Shown piece by piece: positions 53,056 to 63,337 of a stretch of 64,000 nt of DNA. The notes under the pieces are model-generated. The model did not search any database, had not been told where the DNA came from, and worked only from the letters and a program-made list of their open reading frames with translations. This stretch comes from Anadara kagoshimensis (taxonomy: Eukaryota; Mollusca; Bivalvia; Arcoida; Arcidae), in the NCBI GenBank assembly GCA_021292105.1, contig CM037862.1, forward strand, positions 3,542,501 to 3,606,500, in the 5' to 3' direction. A program made the translations under genes and the position numbers. The first letter of the stretch is position 1, and each line of letters starts with the position of its first letter.

Positions 53056-54357
53056 GGTATGGGTTATTTGTTAGTGTTACAAGTTATATACAGGTATTTT
53101 TTTTACTCCCACACTTAGAGTGACTAAGACCCCCTCAGCACCAAATTAATTACTGGAAAAGTTTTCAATCTTTTACAGAACATAAAATAACATACCATAC
53201 AATATGTCTGTATTAGTTGGTCAAGCAAAATATCACTATGTAATACTGTTTTATAGTGAAAACAAAAGACCCTAACTTTTACATGTCTACAGGACTGAAA
53301 CTTACAATGTTCAGAAAAAGGGGAAAAAGCAAACACAAACATACAGATACATGTTCAAATCCAAAAGCAAACTACCGGTAAAAACTTTGAAAACTGACAT
53401 ATTAAGTTAACTATGAACTTCCAACAGTGAAGTGAGGTTGGGTGCTCCAGAGGGGTAAGAATTTATGGTCTAGACAGCAACAGCCACCACATTTAAAAGC
53501 AGAAATGATTTCTGTACACAACTGGAAACCATTTGGACATGATAAGAATCACATTAGGTGAAGTGGCTGAAGTATACACATGTATGATGGATTTTTTATG
53601 AACAGTCATTAAGGAAATGAAAACTTGAACACTGCTCAAGAAAACAATAAATCCAAATGCAACCATGTCCTGTGTTGATATGTTGAATATCAGCATTAAG
53701 CTCTACTGAAAATCAATTTAACCAAAAACTTTGACATTTGATACAGCTGACTATGACAACAGCTTTTGTACTTGGTGCATAAAATGAAATCTAAATTGTA
53801 CATAAACACTAAAAACTAAAGTAAACAAATCTGTTAAAAAGCAAAACTTCTCCTTTTTACAAAAATATTAATTACGGTAATACTTTCATTGTTTACGTTA
53901 AAACAAAGAACCAAGCTATCATTATCGGCCATGATGTGTAAACGTGTGTGTAAATAACCCGTTCTGGCTTCCTTAAGTTAACAGTATAATGATATTGTCA
54001 AGATATATTTTATTGTTATAAACAGGTGTGAAGACGTCTATTTCCCCTAGTTAATAATTACAGTTAATTAAGTCATCATCAGTTCATACATTATATCAGT
54101 ACTAGATGTGAGATTACGTCTATCTGTGTGACAGACAGCTGTCAATCAACTAACAGATAATAATTGGTGTTAAAGATCCCATGACAAATCAATCAAATGT
54201 ACATTTAAATGCAATTAATATGCACAGCCTTCACTAGATATTTTGGAGGATCCTATCTGTCATGAGTTTTAAATGAATATAATTATCACAAGAGAAAGCG
54301 AAGTCTTGGTGAGTGAAAACTAAAAAAAATATTTTGAATGACCATCTCATCCATTAA

Positions 54358-54660
54358 ACAAGAGCTGTCAGAACTGAGAACAGCATAGCTTACATGAACA
54401 ACTAGTCCATCCAACAAGCTCTGTCAGAATAACATAGCTTGTCTGGACATTTAGTCCAGCAAACAAGAGTTGTCAAAAAAACAACAGCGTAGCTCATCTA
54501 GATATTTAGTCCAGCAAACAAGGTCTGTCAGATGTCTGGACATTTAGTGTATTAAACAAGAGTTGTCAAGAACAGCATAACTTGCTTGAACAGCAAGAAC
54601 TGTCAGATGAACTGCCTAGTTGCATGGAATCTAGATTCCCAAACAAGTTCTATCAGAAGA
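54358..54660 (+). repeat. degenerate ~60-bp tandem array
   Basis: About five units built from AACAAGAGCTGTCAGAA, CAGCATAGCTT, TCTGGACA and TTTAGTCCAGC words, with indels. Confidence 0.75.
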
Positions 54661-54664
54661 ATAG

Positions 54665-55000
54665 TTGATTGATTGAAATGAGTTTTACGTCCAAGTCAAG
54701 AATATTTAACTTATATCGAGATGTCACTAGCTATATATGTGTAGTGGCAGAAATTTTGACCTTTGCAGTGTCTTTAGGGAAATGTGCAGGCAGGTTTCTT
54801 TAATGTGTCACGCCTGCCCTTACACGGGGCATCGCTTTGTAATGTCTCTTATGGAGGACCCTGTGACTTTTATTCCTAAATTATAAGTGCTTGGCGAAAG
54901 AACTGTCATTACCTATTTCCAAGTCTTGGTCAGGCCTGGCAAAGGTTTGAACCCACAACCGCCTATGTACGGAGTGAGCATACCACTTCCAGGAGTTCGC
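54665..55000 (-). mobile_element. SINE family 1
   Basis: On the minus strand the head contains a B-box-like GGGTTCAAACC, then GACCAAGACTTGGAAATAGG, TTCTTTCGCCAAGCACTTAT and the tail GACTTGGACGTAAAACTCAT. Confidence 0.75.
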
Positions 55001-55980
55001 CTGAACATCTAATTTATCTAAAATCTTAAACACCAGACCTTGTATAAAATCTCTCACAGGCCATTTTTATCTCTGGACAGATTGGTGTGTACAAATGGTA
55101 TTTTGCATCCGAGAATTTTACATTTAATTTTCTGACTAAGAGAATGTATTTATTGTCAGTGATGTGGGGAGATCTTACAGATGATGTCAGATACTGTTAC
55201 ATTAAAGTTGTTGTTTGAAGACAAAGCAATGTGACTACACCAAAAAAATACCTTATTAATATCTGAAACAATTAAAAACCTAGAGGAAATCACTGAAAAC
55301 ATGTCGACAGTCACATCAGCAATTTCCGCATCATCTTGGGTTTGTAAGATTGATCTTAGACAGATTTCATTTATATAGACAGACATCTCAGAAGGTCCAC
55401 TATTATCTTGATTGATCTGGTCAGGTGATCAATTGTTAAGACCATCTACATACAGATGGGGTACTGAGACTTTCATCATCCACAGATAGGGCACAGAGAA
55501 TTCCACAATTTTTTTATGAACTTTTGCTCAAGAAGAGGTTTTGCCTTTTCTTCTTTTCAATATTGATAGTTTTAGATGTCTACAAAAATGATGAATTTTA
55601 TTTGGGTGTAATATCGGTAATAAAATGTGATGTGTAAGTTTTTAAATAATTAACCAACCTTCAGTGAAACAAAAAAATATTTTCCCCAAATATCAAGTAC
55701 TGGTATTTTTTATAGTTATAGTTATATTAGAACTGTATTGAAACTTGAATACCTTCCGATATGTAACAATAAGGACCTAGGAAAACAAACATTGAAATCA
55801 CCATAATACCCAATTACCGGTACTTATTACCATGATTACTGAATACTGAAAAATACTGAAAAATCTAATAGTCACCATTTAATGAAATTTATAATATCAG
55901 TAATTCTTCAATTCTACAACTTATAATTTTTCAAAGAACTTTTTTTTTTTTTTACTACAGTAGAATATAATGTTAAGAGC

Positions 55981-55983
55981 AAC
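55981..55983. other. target site duplication AAC (left)
   Basis: AAC directly precedes the TAGCCC terminus. The same triplet directly follows the right terminus at 63038-63040. Three bases can match by chance, but the match is exactly at the ends of a nearly perfect inverted repeat. Confidence 0.6.
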
Positions 55984-56925
55984 TAGCCCAAGAGCTAGTG
56001 GGGTTTGAAATATGTGTCAATGGCCAAAAGCTTTGAAGGTTGTTTCTGATAGAAAAATGTCTGTAGTTTTCGAATTTGGGCGTCTTGTGAATGAACTCGT
56101 TTCCGATTTTTTTTCAGACGCGAGTTTTTACACTAGAATCGCATTTTTCAGCCGGTTTTTCGGTAATTTGATAATTCTGCATTATGGACGCGATATGGCC
56201 TTAAAATGTCTTATTACTGATGCGGTTATCAAGAATTATGATCATTGTTGACATTTAAGTTAAAAACTTCTTGATACATTTCAGATTTTTTTTTAAAATA
56301 ACTATTTTAGGAAAAAAATAGACCAAAAATTTTGCGTTTTTAATATTTTGCCCTCTTTTATGTCTTATAAAAAAATAATAAAAGCATTTAAGTGAAATGT
56401 TTTACCATATTGTCACAGCCTAATGTGTTTTGCATTCAATAAAAGTAGCTGCATATCATTTGGTAGGAAATTGCGGCACCCACAGTGGAAAAACTTTCCC
56501 CTACCCCAAAAATTGCAAATTTCTCAAAAAATCGATCTTTACTACAAATTTTGCTATTAGTTGCCATACTGATTGTTATACCGTGTAAGCTTTAATACTT
56601 GGGTGACAACATTGAAGACCTCTAACTAAAAACTTCTTGTTAAGCATTCAATCTCAATTTTGTGGCCAATTTTAAACAACCGAGTTTTGCGTTTTTACTT
56701 AATCTTTATTCGTTAAAGTCTTGTAGCGCATTCAAAAAAAGCCTGATTATCAATATACTATTTTATTTAGAATCCCTGATGTGTGTGCTTTATTGTGCAA
56801 GTATAATGTGTAACAAAATCGTCACATTAACCCATTACCCACGATTTATTCTTCCCCTACCCCAATATGCTAACGATATGCGAATTCACGGGATATACTG
56901 TGTTAGTGCTCTTAGACAGGCTGGT
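55984..56925 (+). repeat. left terminal inverted repeat of the transposon
   Basis: From 55984 to about 56810 it matches the right repeat with only a handful of differences (for example GTCTGTAG against GTCTGCAG, and one-base changes in A or T runs). From about 56812 to 56925 similarity falls to roughly three quarters, then stops. It contains a 79-codon frame (56012-56251) mirrored in the right copy. Confidence 0.92.
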
Positions 56926-56959
56926 TCAAAATAACTCGTATTCATTCAGAATTATAATT

Positions 56960-59602
56960 TCATTCATCATCAGTGTCTTCACTATCACTACTGTCGGATT
57001 CACGTACATCCTCATCTTCTCCCATGTCATCCTCTGTAAAAGTTGTACTGTCCATCTTCAGTCTTATATCTTTCGGAATCTGTTCACCTTCAAACCAGTG
57101 AATCGCATACTTGTTATTTTCTTTTTTCCATCCATTTTCTTGTGGAGTATTTAATGTAGGACAACTGCAATTGGCATGTTTCCAAAAATATGCAACATAT
57201 TCTGTTCGGAGGATTTTCTGAACAAGAACACTTTTACAAGGAGGTAGTGAACTCGGATCGGCTCCTTTGAGCTTTTCTAATGGGTCAGTTTGATTTGTTG
57301 GAGCGTATTTCTCTCTGAAAATGGCAAATCGTGCCTCATTTACTGTTTTAATGTTTTTTTTGCCATACATTTCACAGACAAAAGATTCCATTACCTTCAT
57401 ATCTCTTTCATTAACTCTTTGATTTGTTCCAATATTTGAGAAAACGCTTCTGAAAGTTGCACTTTTTTCAACGATATTATAAGGCCTAATTTTACCTTTT
57501 CTAAGAAATGCTGCAGTATAATCACATCCAGTGAAAGCATGGATAGCTGGAAGAACTTGGCACATTTCGATCCCAATTTCATTGGACAGTTTTGTTAGAT
57601 CAATAAATCGCCTAGTATTGGTGCCGTCAGTGCCTGAATCCATCCATATGTTTGCATGTATTTGGTGACAATGATACAATAAAATAACCATTACATCCGT
57701 GTCATTTGCTCTAACCACTACGTTAGGAGAATCGGACCTTGAGGCAATGTATTGCACATGTAAGGTGATCCTGGTATCTGCCTCCTCGTGGGTACAGGCA
57801 AGATTGGACACTTCACTGCACACTACTGTTGCATCATTTTCGCAATAGAATTGATGGCAGTGGTCCTCTGTTGCATAATATAATGTATGGCCTGCAAGAA
57901 TGTCAGCATAGTTATCATTCTTCCATTCTTGTAGCAAAAACGATAGTAATGACCTCTTGAAATTAGCAGATTTCAAAGCTGAACGGAAATCATGAGGTCG
58001 CTTTTGTTTTGGGCCCATTACTACAATATCTGGTCCACTGCTCTCTCCTCGCATATCTCTTTCAATATCTTTGATGGATGGATGGACATATGTGTCACAA
58101 ACAAAGTGTATTTCTTTTGCCAGTTTACATAATAGCTTGAGAATGGTTTTGGCTACACCTTCAAAAGTATCTGGTAGGTTTGACAGCAACTGTATAAGGA
58201 ACATGGCATCAACGACATAAGCATCAATTTGATTTGCAGCTGGAGGATCAGAATGAGCCTTGCTCTCTAACATTTTCATAAGTATTGATTTGTCGGTTTT
58301 ATTCATATTCCCGTCAATTTGTGCAAGAGCTGGCGGCACGGGAGTGAGAGGATATTCAAAAACTTTCTGCAAGTTTATATCTGTTGTCGTTGCCAAAAAC
58401 AAAAGCCTACCAAATAGATCACGTGAACACTGTAGCTGTATGATTTTCTTTGCTTTCACCTCAACCCGAACCTTAAGTGCCAAAGATGCAAAAGTGCGCA
58501 ATTTGTTTCTTGTAATAGGTTTTTCAAATCTAGAGGGATCTGCAAAACAGCCATTTCTAAAGTCGTGAAAAGATTGCTCGCCATATTTTACACAACTAAG
58601 TATCTCATTTTTCACATCATCTTTGACTCTGTTACCAGTTGATATGCACAGGAGATCCTCATTTCTTATCTCTGTATCAAACGGATTCTTAGTTGCTTTA
58701 ATACAGTCGATCAAACTACTTACATCTTTATTATCTCTCTGAATTCGCGACGGCTTGAGCTCTTGATTCACATCCCCCTTTTTCCGGATTCCAGTTTTTG
58801 AGAGAAGAGCACCAACGATAGCACTGCGGACACTTCGTGTAATCATCCATCTTCGCCTGGCCGTATATGACTGGCTGAATGCAGAAATGCCAGTTAGACG
58901 AGATGCAGCATCAGCATTGATTGTCTGCTCAAGTGTCATGTCCACTGGAATTCTGGAAAATGATTTATTCGAGCGTCTTATAGACAAACCACCATTCTCA
59001 AGCATTGCTCTTGCTTGTGGATGACTTATATCAATGTTAAGTAAATTTAAGTGATAGCGTGTCATCCATCTTGCATAGTTTGGTCTATTAGCTGCAAAAA
59101 ATACTGGACACATTTTTCCTAAGCAGTAAGTAAATAAAGGTAGATCGTTAGTTCGACAAGATCTACTGAAAAGTAACAGAAGTTCAACTAATTCAATATA
59201 CATAAACCAATACTGTGCTGTTGATCCATGGTTTCCAGTTCTTGTGTCATTGGAAAAGGCTTCATACATATCAAAAATAGATTTTAAATTTTCTTGCTCT
59301 AGAACGTTTTGCATTTCTTCTGAAGAAGTATTTGTAATGAATTGTTCTAACTGCTCGTATAAAGATTCAGATATCTGACCATGCTCTTCCAGAAAAGACC
59401 GAAAATGGAGAATACGGAAAGAAAGAGATAATATAGTATGCATTCTCTGACATCTGTTATAATGCTTCCCTTTTATGAACCCATTTAGAGACCCTTCTGC
59501 CAGAACTTTGGTCTCGGTTAGCACATATGGTCCGCCAGAGCCCTCAATTAAGTGACCAAGAGCGCCAAAATATGCCAACATTATATGGAAAGGACCAAAC
59601 AT
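56960..59602 (-). CDS. transposon protein, C-terminal fragment with FEN1/XPG-like nuclease
   Basis: 880 codons, overlapping the previous fragment by 22 nt. Residues 1-60 (GPFHIMLAYFGALGHLIEGS, then FIKGKHYNRCQRMH) and 155-195 (FFAANRPNYARWMTRYHLNL) are conserved blocks of the same orphan protein family. Residues 460-700 show the acidic layout of a FEN1/XPG PIN-like nuclease: VVDAMFLIQLL (D465), VCDTYVHPSIKDIERDMR (D503), HEEADTRI (605-612), NDTDVMVILL (D634, D636) and HAFTGCDYTAAFLRKGK (D694), the last corresponding to the GCDY helix-hairpin-helix entry of FEN1. The tail is acidic (DSSDSEDTDDE). The predicted role is DNA cleavage during transposition. All acidic positions are present, so this part looks intact. 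Confidence 0.85.
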   Translation of the reverse strand: MFGPFHIMLAYFGALGHLIEGSGGPYVLTETKVLAEGSLNGFIKGKHYNRCQRMHTILSLSFRILHFRSFLEEHGQISESLYEQLEQFITNTSSEEMQNVLEQENLKSIFDMYEAFSNDTRTGNHGSTAQYWFMYIELVELLLLFSRSCRTNDLPLFTYCLGKMCPVFFAANRPNYARWMTRYHLNLLNIDISHPQARAMLENGGLSIRRSNKSFSRIPVDMTLEQTINADAASRLTGISAFSQSYTARRRWMITRSVRSAIVGALLSKTGIRKKGDVNQELKPSRIQRDNKDVSSLIDCIKATKNPFDTEIRNEDLLCISTGNRVKDDVKNEILSCVKYGEQSFHDFRNGCFADPSRFEKPITRNKLRTFASLALKVRVEVKAKKIIQLQCSRDLFGRLLFLATTTDINLQKVFEYPLTPVPPALAQIDGNMNKTDKSILMKMLESKAHSDPPAANQIDAYVVDAMFLIQLLSNLPDTFEGVAKTILKLLCKLAKEIHFVCDTYVHPSIKDIERDMRGESSGPDIVVMGPKQKRPHDFRSALKSANFKRSLLSFLLQEWKNDNYADILAGHTLYYATEDHCHQFYCENDATVVCSEVSNLACTHEEADTRITLHVQYIASRSDSPNVVVRANDTDVMVILLYHCHQIHANIWMDSGTDGTNTRRFIDLTKLSNEIGIEMCQVLPAIHAFTGCDYTAAFLRKGKIRPYNIVEKSATFRSVFSNIGTNQRVNERDMKVMESFVCEMYGKKNIKTVNEARFAIFREKYAPTNQTDPLEKLKGADPSSLPPCKSVLVQKILRTEYVAYFWKHANCSCPTLNTPQENGWKKENNKYAIHWFEGEQIPKDIRLKMDSTTFTEDDMGEDEDVRESDSSDSEDTDDE

Positions 59603-61092
59603 ATGAAAATATTGTCGTACTTTGGTGATTCTTCCGATTGTATCTGCATCGCTGGTTTAGCTATGGCAAGATCATAGTGGACAATTGCTGTGTTATCAGA
59701 ACATTCCCGTGCCACAATCTGCGATCGACGTAATGTTTCCGACACCACATCTAATCGGGTCGGTGGCAAACTTATATTGTCCATATAGCCTATCACTTGC
59801 TCTGGTAGATGATCTACTGTGATTAGAGAATTCCATCCTGACCACATGGGTATATTAGAAAATAAATGGTGACAAATCACCCATGTTAAATCCCTTTTTC
59901 TGGTCTCATTTAAATTAGAGGGGTCCGAAATTGCTTTTACGGGATATTGAAATTTTGTTATTTTTGGACGCTTTCTGTAAGATTCTAAAATAGGGTCCTC
60001 AATATCTAAAGAGCGTTTACGTTTCAATGACTTTGTTTGTGTAGTGGATACTTGTGGAATTCCTAGAGAGTCCCCCATTGAATGTTGTTCGTCGGGAGTG
60101 TTCTGGTAACATATTCCAACTGTGTCGTGCAAAGTTCCGCTTCCAGACAAAGTCTCGGTGTTTTCATCATAATTATCCCAAGCCGTTCCGGTTGACAAGT
60201 TTGGAATTTTCAGTAATCCATCAGGAGTTAGCTGATTCCTGTCTGATATTGTCATTGCAAGTTCAGTTTCAAGTGTCTCCGCAACATGGTAACTTATTGA
60301 GTGCCCTAAATGATTTAGTACTTCAATAATTTTCCTACTACCAGTCATACTTTTAAAACCCAGTCCAAGACATAAATGTTTTGATGGCTTTATTTCGCCA
60401 TTGGTTACAGCAAACAAAGCATCATCTGCTGCTGAACTGATGCATCTATTCATTCTTTCAGAAGGTTCTTTTGTTGAAGACCCTGTATATAGAGTTTTAA
60501 AAAACTGCATAAGTATGTCTGGGGGGTTAGCTTGGCCTTTCTGTATTTCATTTACAGTCAATGGGTTCTGTAATTGGGGACATGTCTTTGACATTTCTAA
60601 TATTGTATTTCGCAACTGGTATGCAGCTTCAGTGACTTTGGAATTTAATAAAAACGTATTATGGAAACCTATAATCTGATCTGTATCTAGAAAGCTTGGA
60701 TATAATATTTTGCCTTGTCGTTTACCTATTTTACTCATGCAAATATCATCTTTGAAGTGATTTAGAAGTTTTACTTCTAAAGTCTGGATGGTATATGAGG
60801 AGCAATCAAGACCAATGTCCATCAGCATTGTAGTGTAATATTCATACAAGGAGGCAATTGTTACAGCTTGACCTTGTGCTATAACGTTTTTATTTATGTA
60901 TTCGGTCAACCATTTAAATGCTTTTTCGTGTCCTAGCCTAATGTTGCCATATTCTGTCTTAGCAGACCCGGGTATACACCTCTCAGAAAGATTTAAGTAA
61001 TGTTTTCGGCAGCTATGGTGATATTTAACCTCTTTAGCAACAAAATCTATATCACAAACTCTGGCAATCATATCTGTATCACCCAGAACCAT
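59581..61092 (-). CDS. transposon protein, central fragment
   Basis: 503 codons overlapping the previous fragment by 25 nt. It begins just before KYHHSCRKHYLNL, the last Cys/His pair of the N-terminal module. Around residues 305-330 it has WDNYDENTETLSGSGTLHDT, a conserved D-x-x-D...G-T-x-H block seen in a family of large mobile-element proteins of fish, cnidarians and molluscs; it may contribute catalytic acids (inference). It ends YDNIFICLVLSI then stop, exactly where the next frame takes over with GPFHIM, so a single missing base in a short T run near 59597-59600 explains the break. Confidence 0.78.
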   Translation of the reverse strand: MVLGDTDMIARVCDIDFVAKEVKYHHSCRKHYLNLSERCIPGSAKTEYGNIRLGHEKAFKWLTEYINKNVIAQGQAVTIASLYEYYTTMLMDIGLDCSSYTIQTLEVKLLNHFKDDICMSKIGKRQGKILYPSFLDTDQIIGFHNTFLLNSKVTEAAYQLRNTILEMSKTCPQLQNPLTVNEIQKGQANPPDILMQFFKTLYTGSSTKEPSERMNRCISSAADDALFAVTNGEIKPSKHLCLGLGFKSMTGSRKIIEVLNHLGHSISYHVAETLETELAMTISDRNQLTPDGLLKIPNLSTGTAWDNYDENTETLSGSGTLHDTVGICYQNTPDEQHSMGDSLGIPQVSTTQTKSLKRKRSLDIEDPILESYRKRPKITKFQYPVKAISDPSNLNETRKRDLTWVICHHLFSNIPMWSGWNSLITVDHLPEQVIGYMDNISLPPTRLDVVSETLRRSQIVARECSDNTAIVHYDLAIAKPAMQIQSEESPKYDNIFICLVLSI

Positions 61093-61595
61093 TGCAGCAT
61101 TTTTATTTTTTCTCCCGCTTCCAAACTTTCACAATTGCCTAACTGTTCCCTTTTCTTACCCTTCGTCAGGAGGCCACAAAACAAACATACGGGAAGAAAA
61201 ATACCGGAGGAGGAAGTTTCGTCCGATAAATGTTCAGTGTGGGATCTTAAAGTGTAAGAAACTTCTTCTACTTCTACAGTGGAAAAAGACTCTAGTTCTT
61301 TTTTTAAGACAGCAGTGAAGTTCTTGTAACACATTCTGTGATAACCATTGGTTTTAGGATCAAAGTTTTGAGGAAGATCTTGACAAATTTGTTTATATTT
61401 GTGGGATTTTGTTTTCGAAAGACGATATTCAGCAACTTTTGCCACTTTACTCCATGTTGTTTCATCAAAAGGTTTAATTTCTATATCTTGGAAACGTTTA
61501 TCGACATGAAGGCAACAAACAAGATTTGTTTCATCTGTGCTATCGCCCTGTAATATCTGTTTCCCCTTAGATGTATCCAGCCGTGTGCTGGCCAT
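61068..61595 (-). CDS. transposon protein, N-terminal fragment (Cys/His-rich)
   Basis: A 175-codon frame starting MASTRLDTSKGK. It carries Cys/His positions typical of a metal-binding module: VCCLH near 26-30, YKQICQDL near 66-73, YHRMCYKNF near 84-92 and LPVCLFCG near 134-141. Another YHHSC follows at the start of the next frame, so the module spans the break. The frame ends soon after an A-rich run (about 61098-61112), where the next fragment's frame becomes open, pointing to one single-base indel rather than separate genes. A DNA-binding role is inferred. Confidence 0.75.
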   Translation of the reverse strand: MASTRLDTSKGKQILQGDSTDETNLVCCLHVDKRFQDIEIKPFDETTWSKVAKVAEYRLSKTKSHKYKQICQDLPQNFDPKTNGYHRMCYKNFTAVLKKELESFSTVEVEEVSYTLRSHTEHLSDETSSSGIFLPVCLFCGLLTKGKKREQLGNCESLEAGEKIKMLQWFWVIQI

Positions 61596-62096
61596 TTTGC
61601 AACACTTCTAATTGAAATGACAATGAGTTATCACAAACAAATCGCAAAATATTATTTACAGTGATTTTAATTCAGTCACGGAATCAAATAGAATTAACAA
61701 ACAGATTACTTATCTGCGTCAAAACTTCATTGATTCTATTGTGAACACGGATTCTTTTTAAAAACAAATATTAAATAAAATCAACTTGTTCACACGAAAT
61801 ATAAACGGTAACAAAACAATAGAAAAAAGGGGTGAATAGTTTTTTCTTACTTATCATAAACAACAACCATATGAAAGTATCTATAATTGCAACCACGTGT
61901 GATTTGCAATGACAGAAAACGTAACACAAACGCTTTGCGCAGCGCCATCTGCCGAGTCATACAAAAGGGCGTGGCACTATCATTGCTTAATAATACAAAA
62001 AATCAAAGCATTGAATAAACAAGCTAACAGCGTAATTTACTATATGTTTCAAGTACAAATTTACGTTATAACACTCTACCGTGTTTAAAATCTCAC

Positions 62097-63037
62097 TGCC
62101 TGAGAACGCACAAGTGTAAAATCAATATCTCGCGAACTCGCTTATTTATTGCATATGGGGTAGGGGGAAGAATAAATTGTGGTGAAAGGGTTTGTGTGAC
62201 GATTGTGTTATACATTATACTTGCACAATAAAGCACAAACATCAGGGATTCTAAATAAAATAGTATATTGATAATCAGGCTTTTTTTGAATGCGCTACAA
62301 GACTTTAACGAATAAAGATTAAGTAAAAAACGCAAAACTCGGTTGTTTAAAATTGGCCACAAAATTGAGATTGAATGCTTAACAAGAAGTTTTTAGTTAG
62401 AGGTCTTCAATGTTGTCACCCAAGTATTAAAGCTTACACGGTATAACAATCAGTATGGCAACTAATAGCAAAATTTGTAGTAAAGATCGATTTTTTGAGA
62501 AATTTGCAATTTTTGGGGTAGGGGAAAGTTTTTCCACTGTGGGTGCCGCAATTTCCTACCAAATGATATGCAGCTACTTTTATTGAATGCAAAACACATT
62601 AGGCTGTGACAATATGGTAAAACATTTCACTTAAATGCTTTTATTATTTTTTATAAGACATAAAAGAGGGCAAAATATTAAAAACGCAAAATTTTTGGTC
62701 TATTTTTTTCCTAAAATAGTTATTTTAAAAAAAAATCTGAAATGTATCAAGAAGTTTTTAACTTAAATGTCAACAATGATCATAATTCTTGATAACCGCA
62801 TCAGTAATAAGACATTTTAAGGCCATATCGCGTCCATAATGCAGAATTATCAAATTACCGAAAAACCGGCTGAAAAATGCGATTCTAGTGTAAAAACTCG
62901 CGTCTGAAAAAAAATCGGAAACGAGTTCATTCACAAGACGCCCAAATTCGAAAACTGCAGACATTTTTCTATCAGAAACAACCTTCAAAGCTTTTGGCCA
63001 TTGACACATATTTCAAACCCCACTAGCTCTTGGGCTA
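62097..63037 (-). repeat. right terminal inverted repeat of the transposon
   Basis: Reverse complement of 55984-56925. Its outer end lies 150 bp from the donor of the candidate first exon (63188). The 79-codon frame at 62770-63009 differs from the left copy by one residue (A for V at position 18). Confidence 0.92.
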
Positions 63038-63040
63038 AAC
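63038..63040. other. target site duplication AAC (right)
   Basis: Partner of 55981-55983. Sequence beyond (ACATGTAAAT here; GAGC on the left) does not extend the duplication. Confidence 0.6.
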
Positions 63041-63187
63041 ACATGTAAATTTAAATAGCCATATCAGAAACCTATTAAACATTACTTAATGACTGGTGAT
63101 GTAGGTGGTATGATGTTGTAATCATTACATAAGTGTTAACATTAACATTTAAAACACATAAATTTCTTATAAAAATGTTAATCTTAC

Positions 63188-63226
63188 CCAAACACGGCTT
63201 AGCCTCCTTACAACTGCTCTAGACAT
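63188..63226 (-). CDS. FRMD4A: candidate first coding exon of the FRMD4-type gene
   Basis: An ATG at 63226 opens 13 codons (MSRAVVRRLSRVW) that end exactly at a strong TGG|GTAAG donor. Phase 0 matches the next core exon at 50143, which begins with its own Met at the point where vertebrate FRMD4A and 4B also carry a short isoform-specific leader. A short upstream reading frame ends just before this ATG. No homology supports the 13 residues, so the call rests on the donor, the phase and the position upstream of the gene. If correct, the DNA transposon lies in intron 1, only 150 bp from this donor. Confidence 0.42.
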
Positions 63227-63337
63227 TGTGTTAACCAGCAAAACAAACACGGAACAACAAAAATAACCTGTTTTCTGACATTTTGTTAAAAACACTAACT
63301 AATCCACTCCTGTATGTATCCAAGTATAACTTGAAAA
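63227..63337. promoter_or_regulatory. possible bidirectional promoter
   Basis: The 111 bp between the two divergent candidate start codons (63226 minus, 63338 plus). No TATA box is obvious. A short minus-strand upstream reading frame (ATGTCAGAAAAC...) lies inside it and stops just before the 63226 ATG. Confidence 0.25.

Larger units (their letters stand above)
55984..63037 (-). mobile_element. 7.05-kb Academ-like DNA transposon with long TIRs
   Basis: Ends are TAGCCCAAGAGCTAGTGGGG and its exact complement, flanked on both sides by AAC (55981-55983 and 63038-63040), a 3-bp target duplication. The TIRs are about 0.94 kb. The interior encodes one long minus-strand protein, now in three overlapping frames, with a Cys/His-rich N-terminus and a FEN1/XPG-like C-terminal domain. 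Long proteins with an XPG-type nuclease plus Cys-rich module and 3-4-bp duplications are known for the Academ superfamily, so I assign it there tentatively. The element sits in the same sense as the host gene. Confidence 0.85.
50144..63187. other. 13-kb 5' intron (if the 63188 exon is used)
   Basis: Contains SINEs (51669, 52898, 54665), a degenerate array at 54358-54660 and the 7-kb DNA transposon. Outside these it is AT-rich with no supported coding sequence. If the candidate first exon is wrong, this is 5' flanking DNA. Confidence 0.5.

Noticed and set aside
58260..58568. plus-strand frames inside the transposon (also 60054-60329 and 60401-60679)
   Set aside because: Shadows of the long minus-strand transposon protein.
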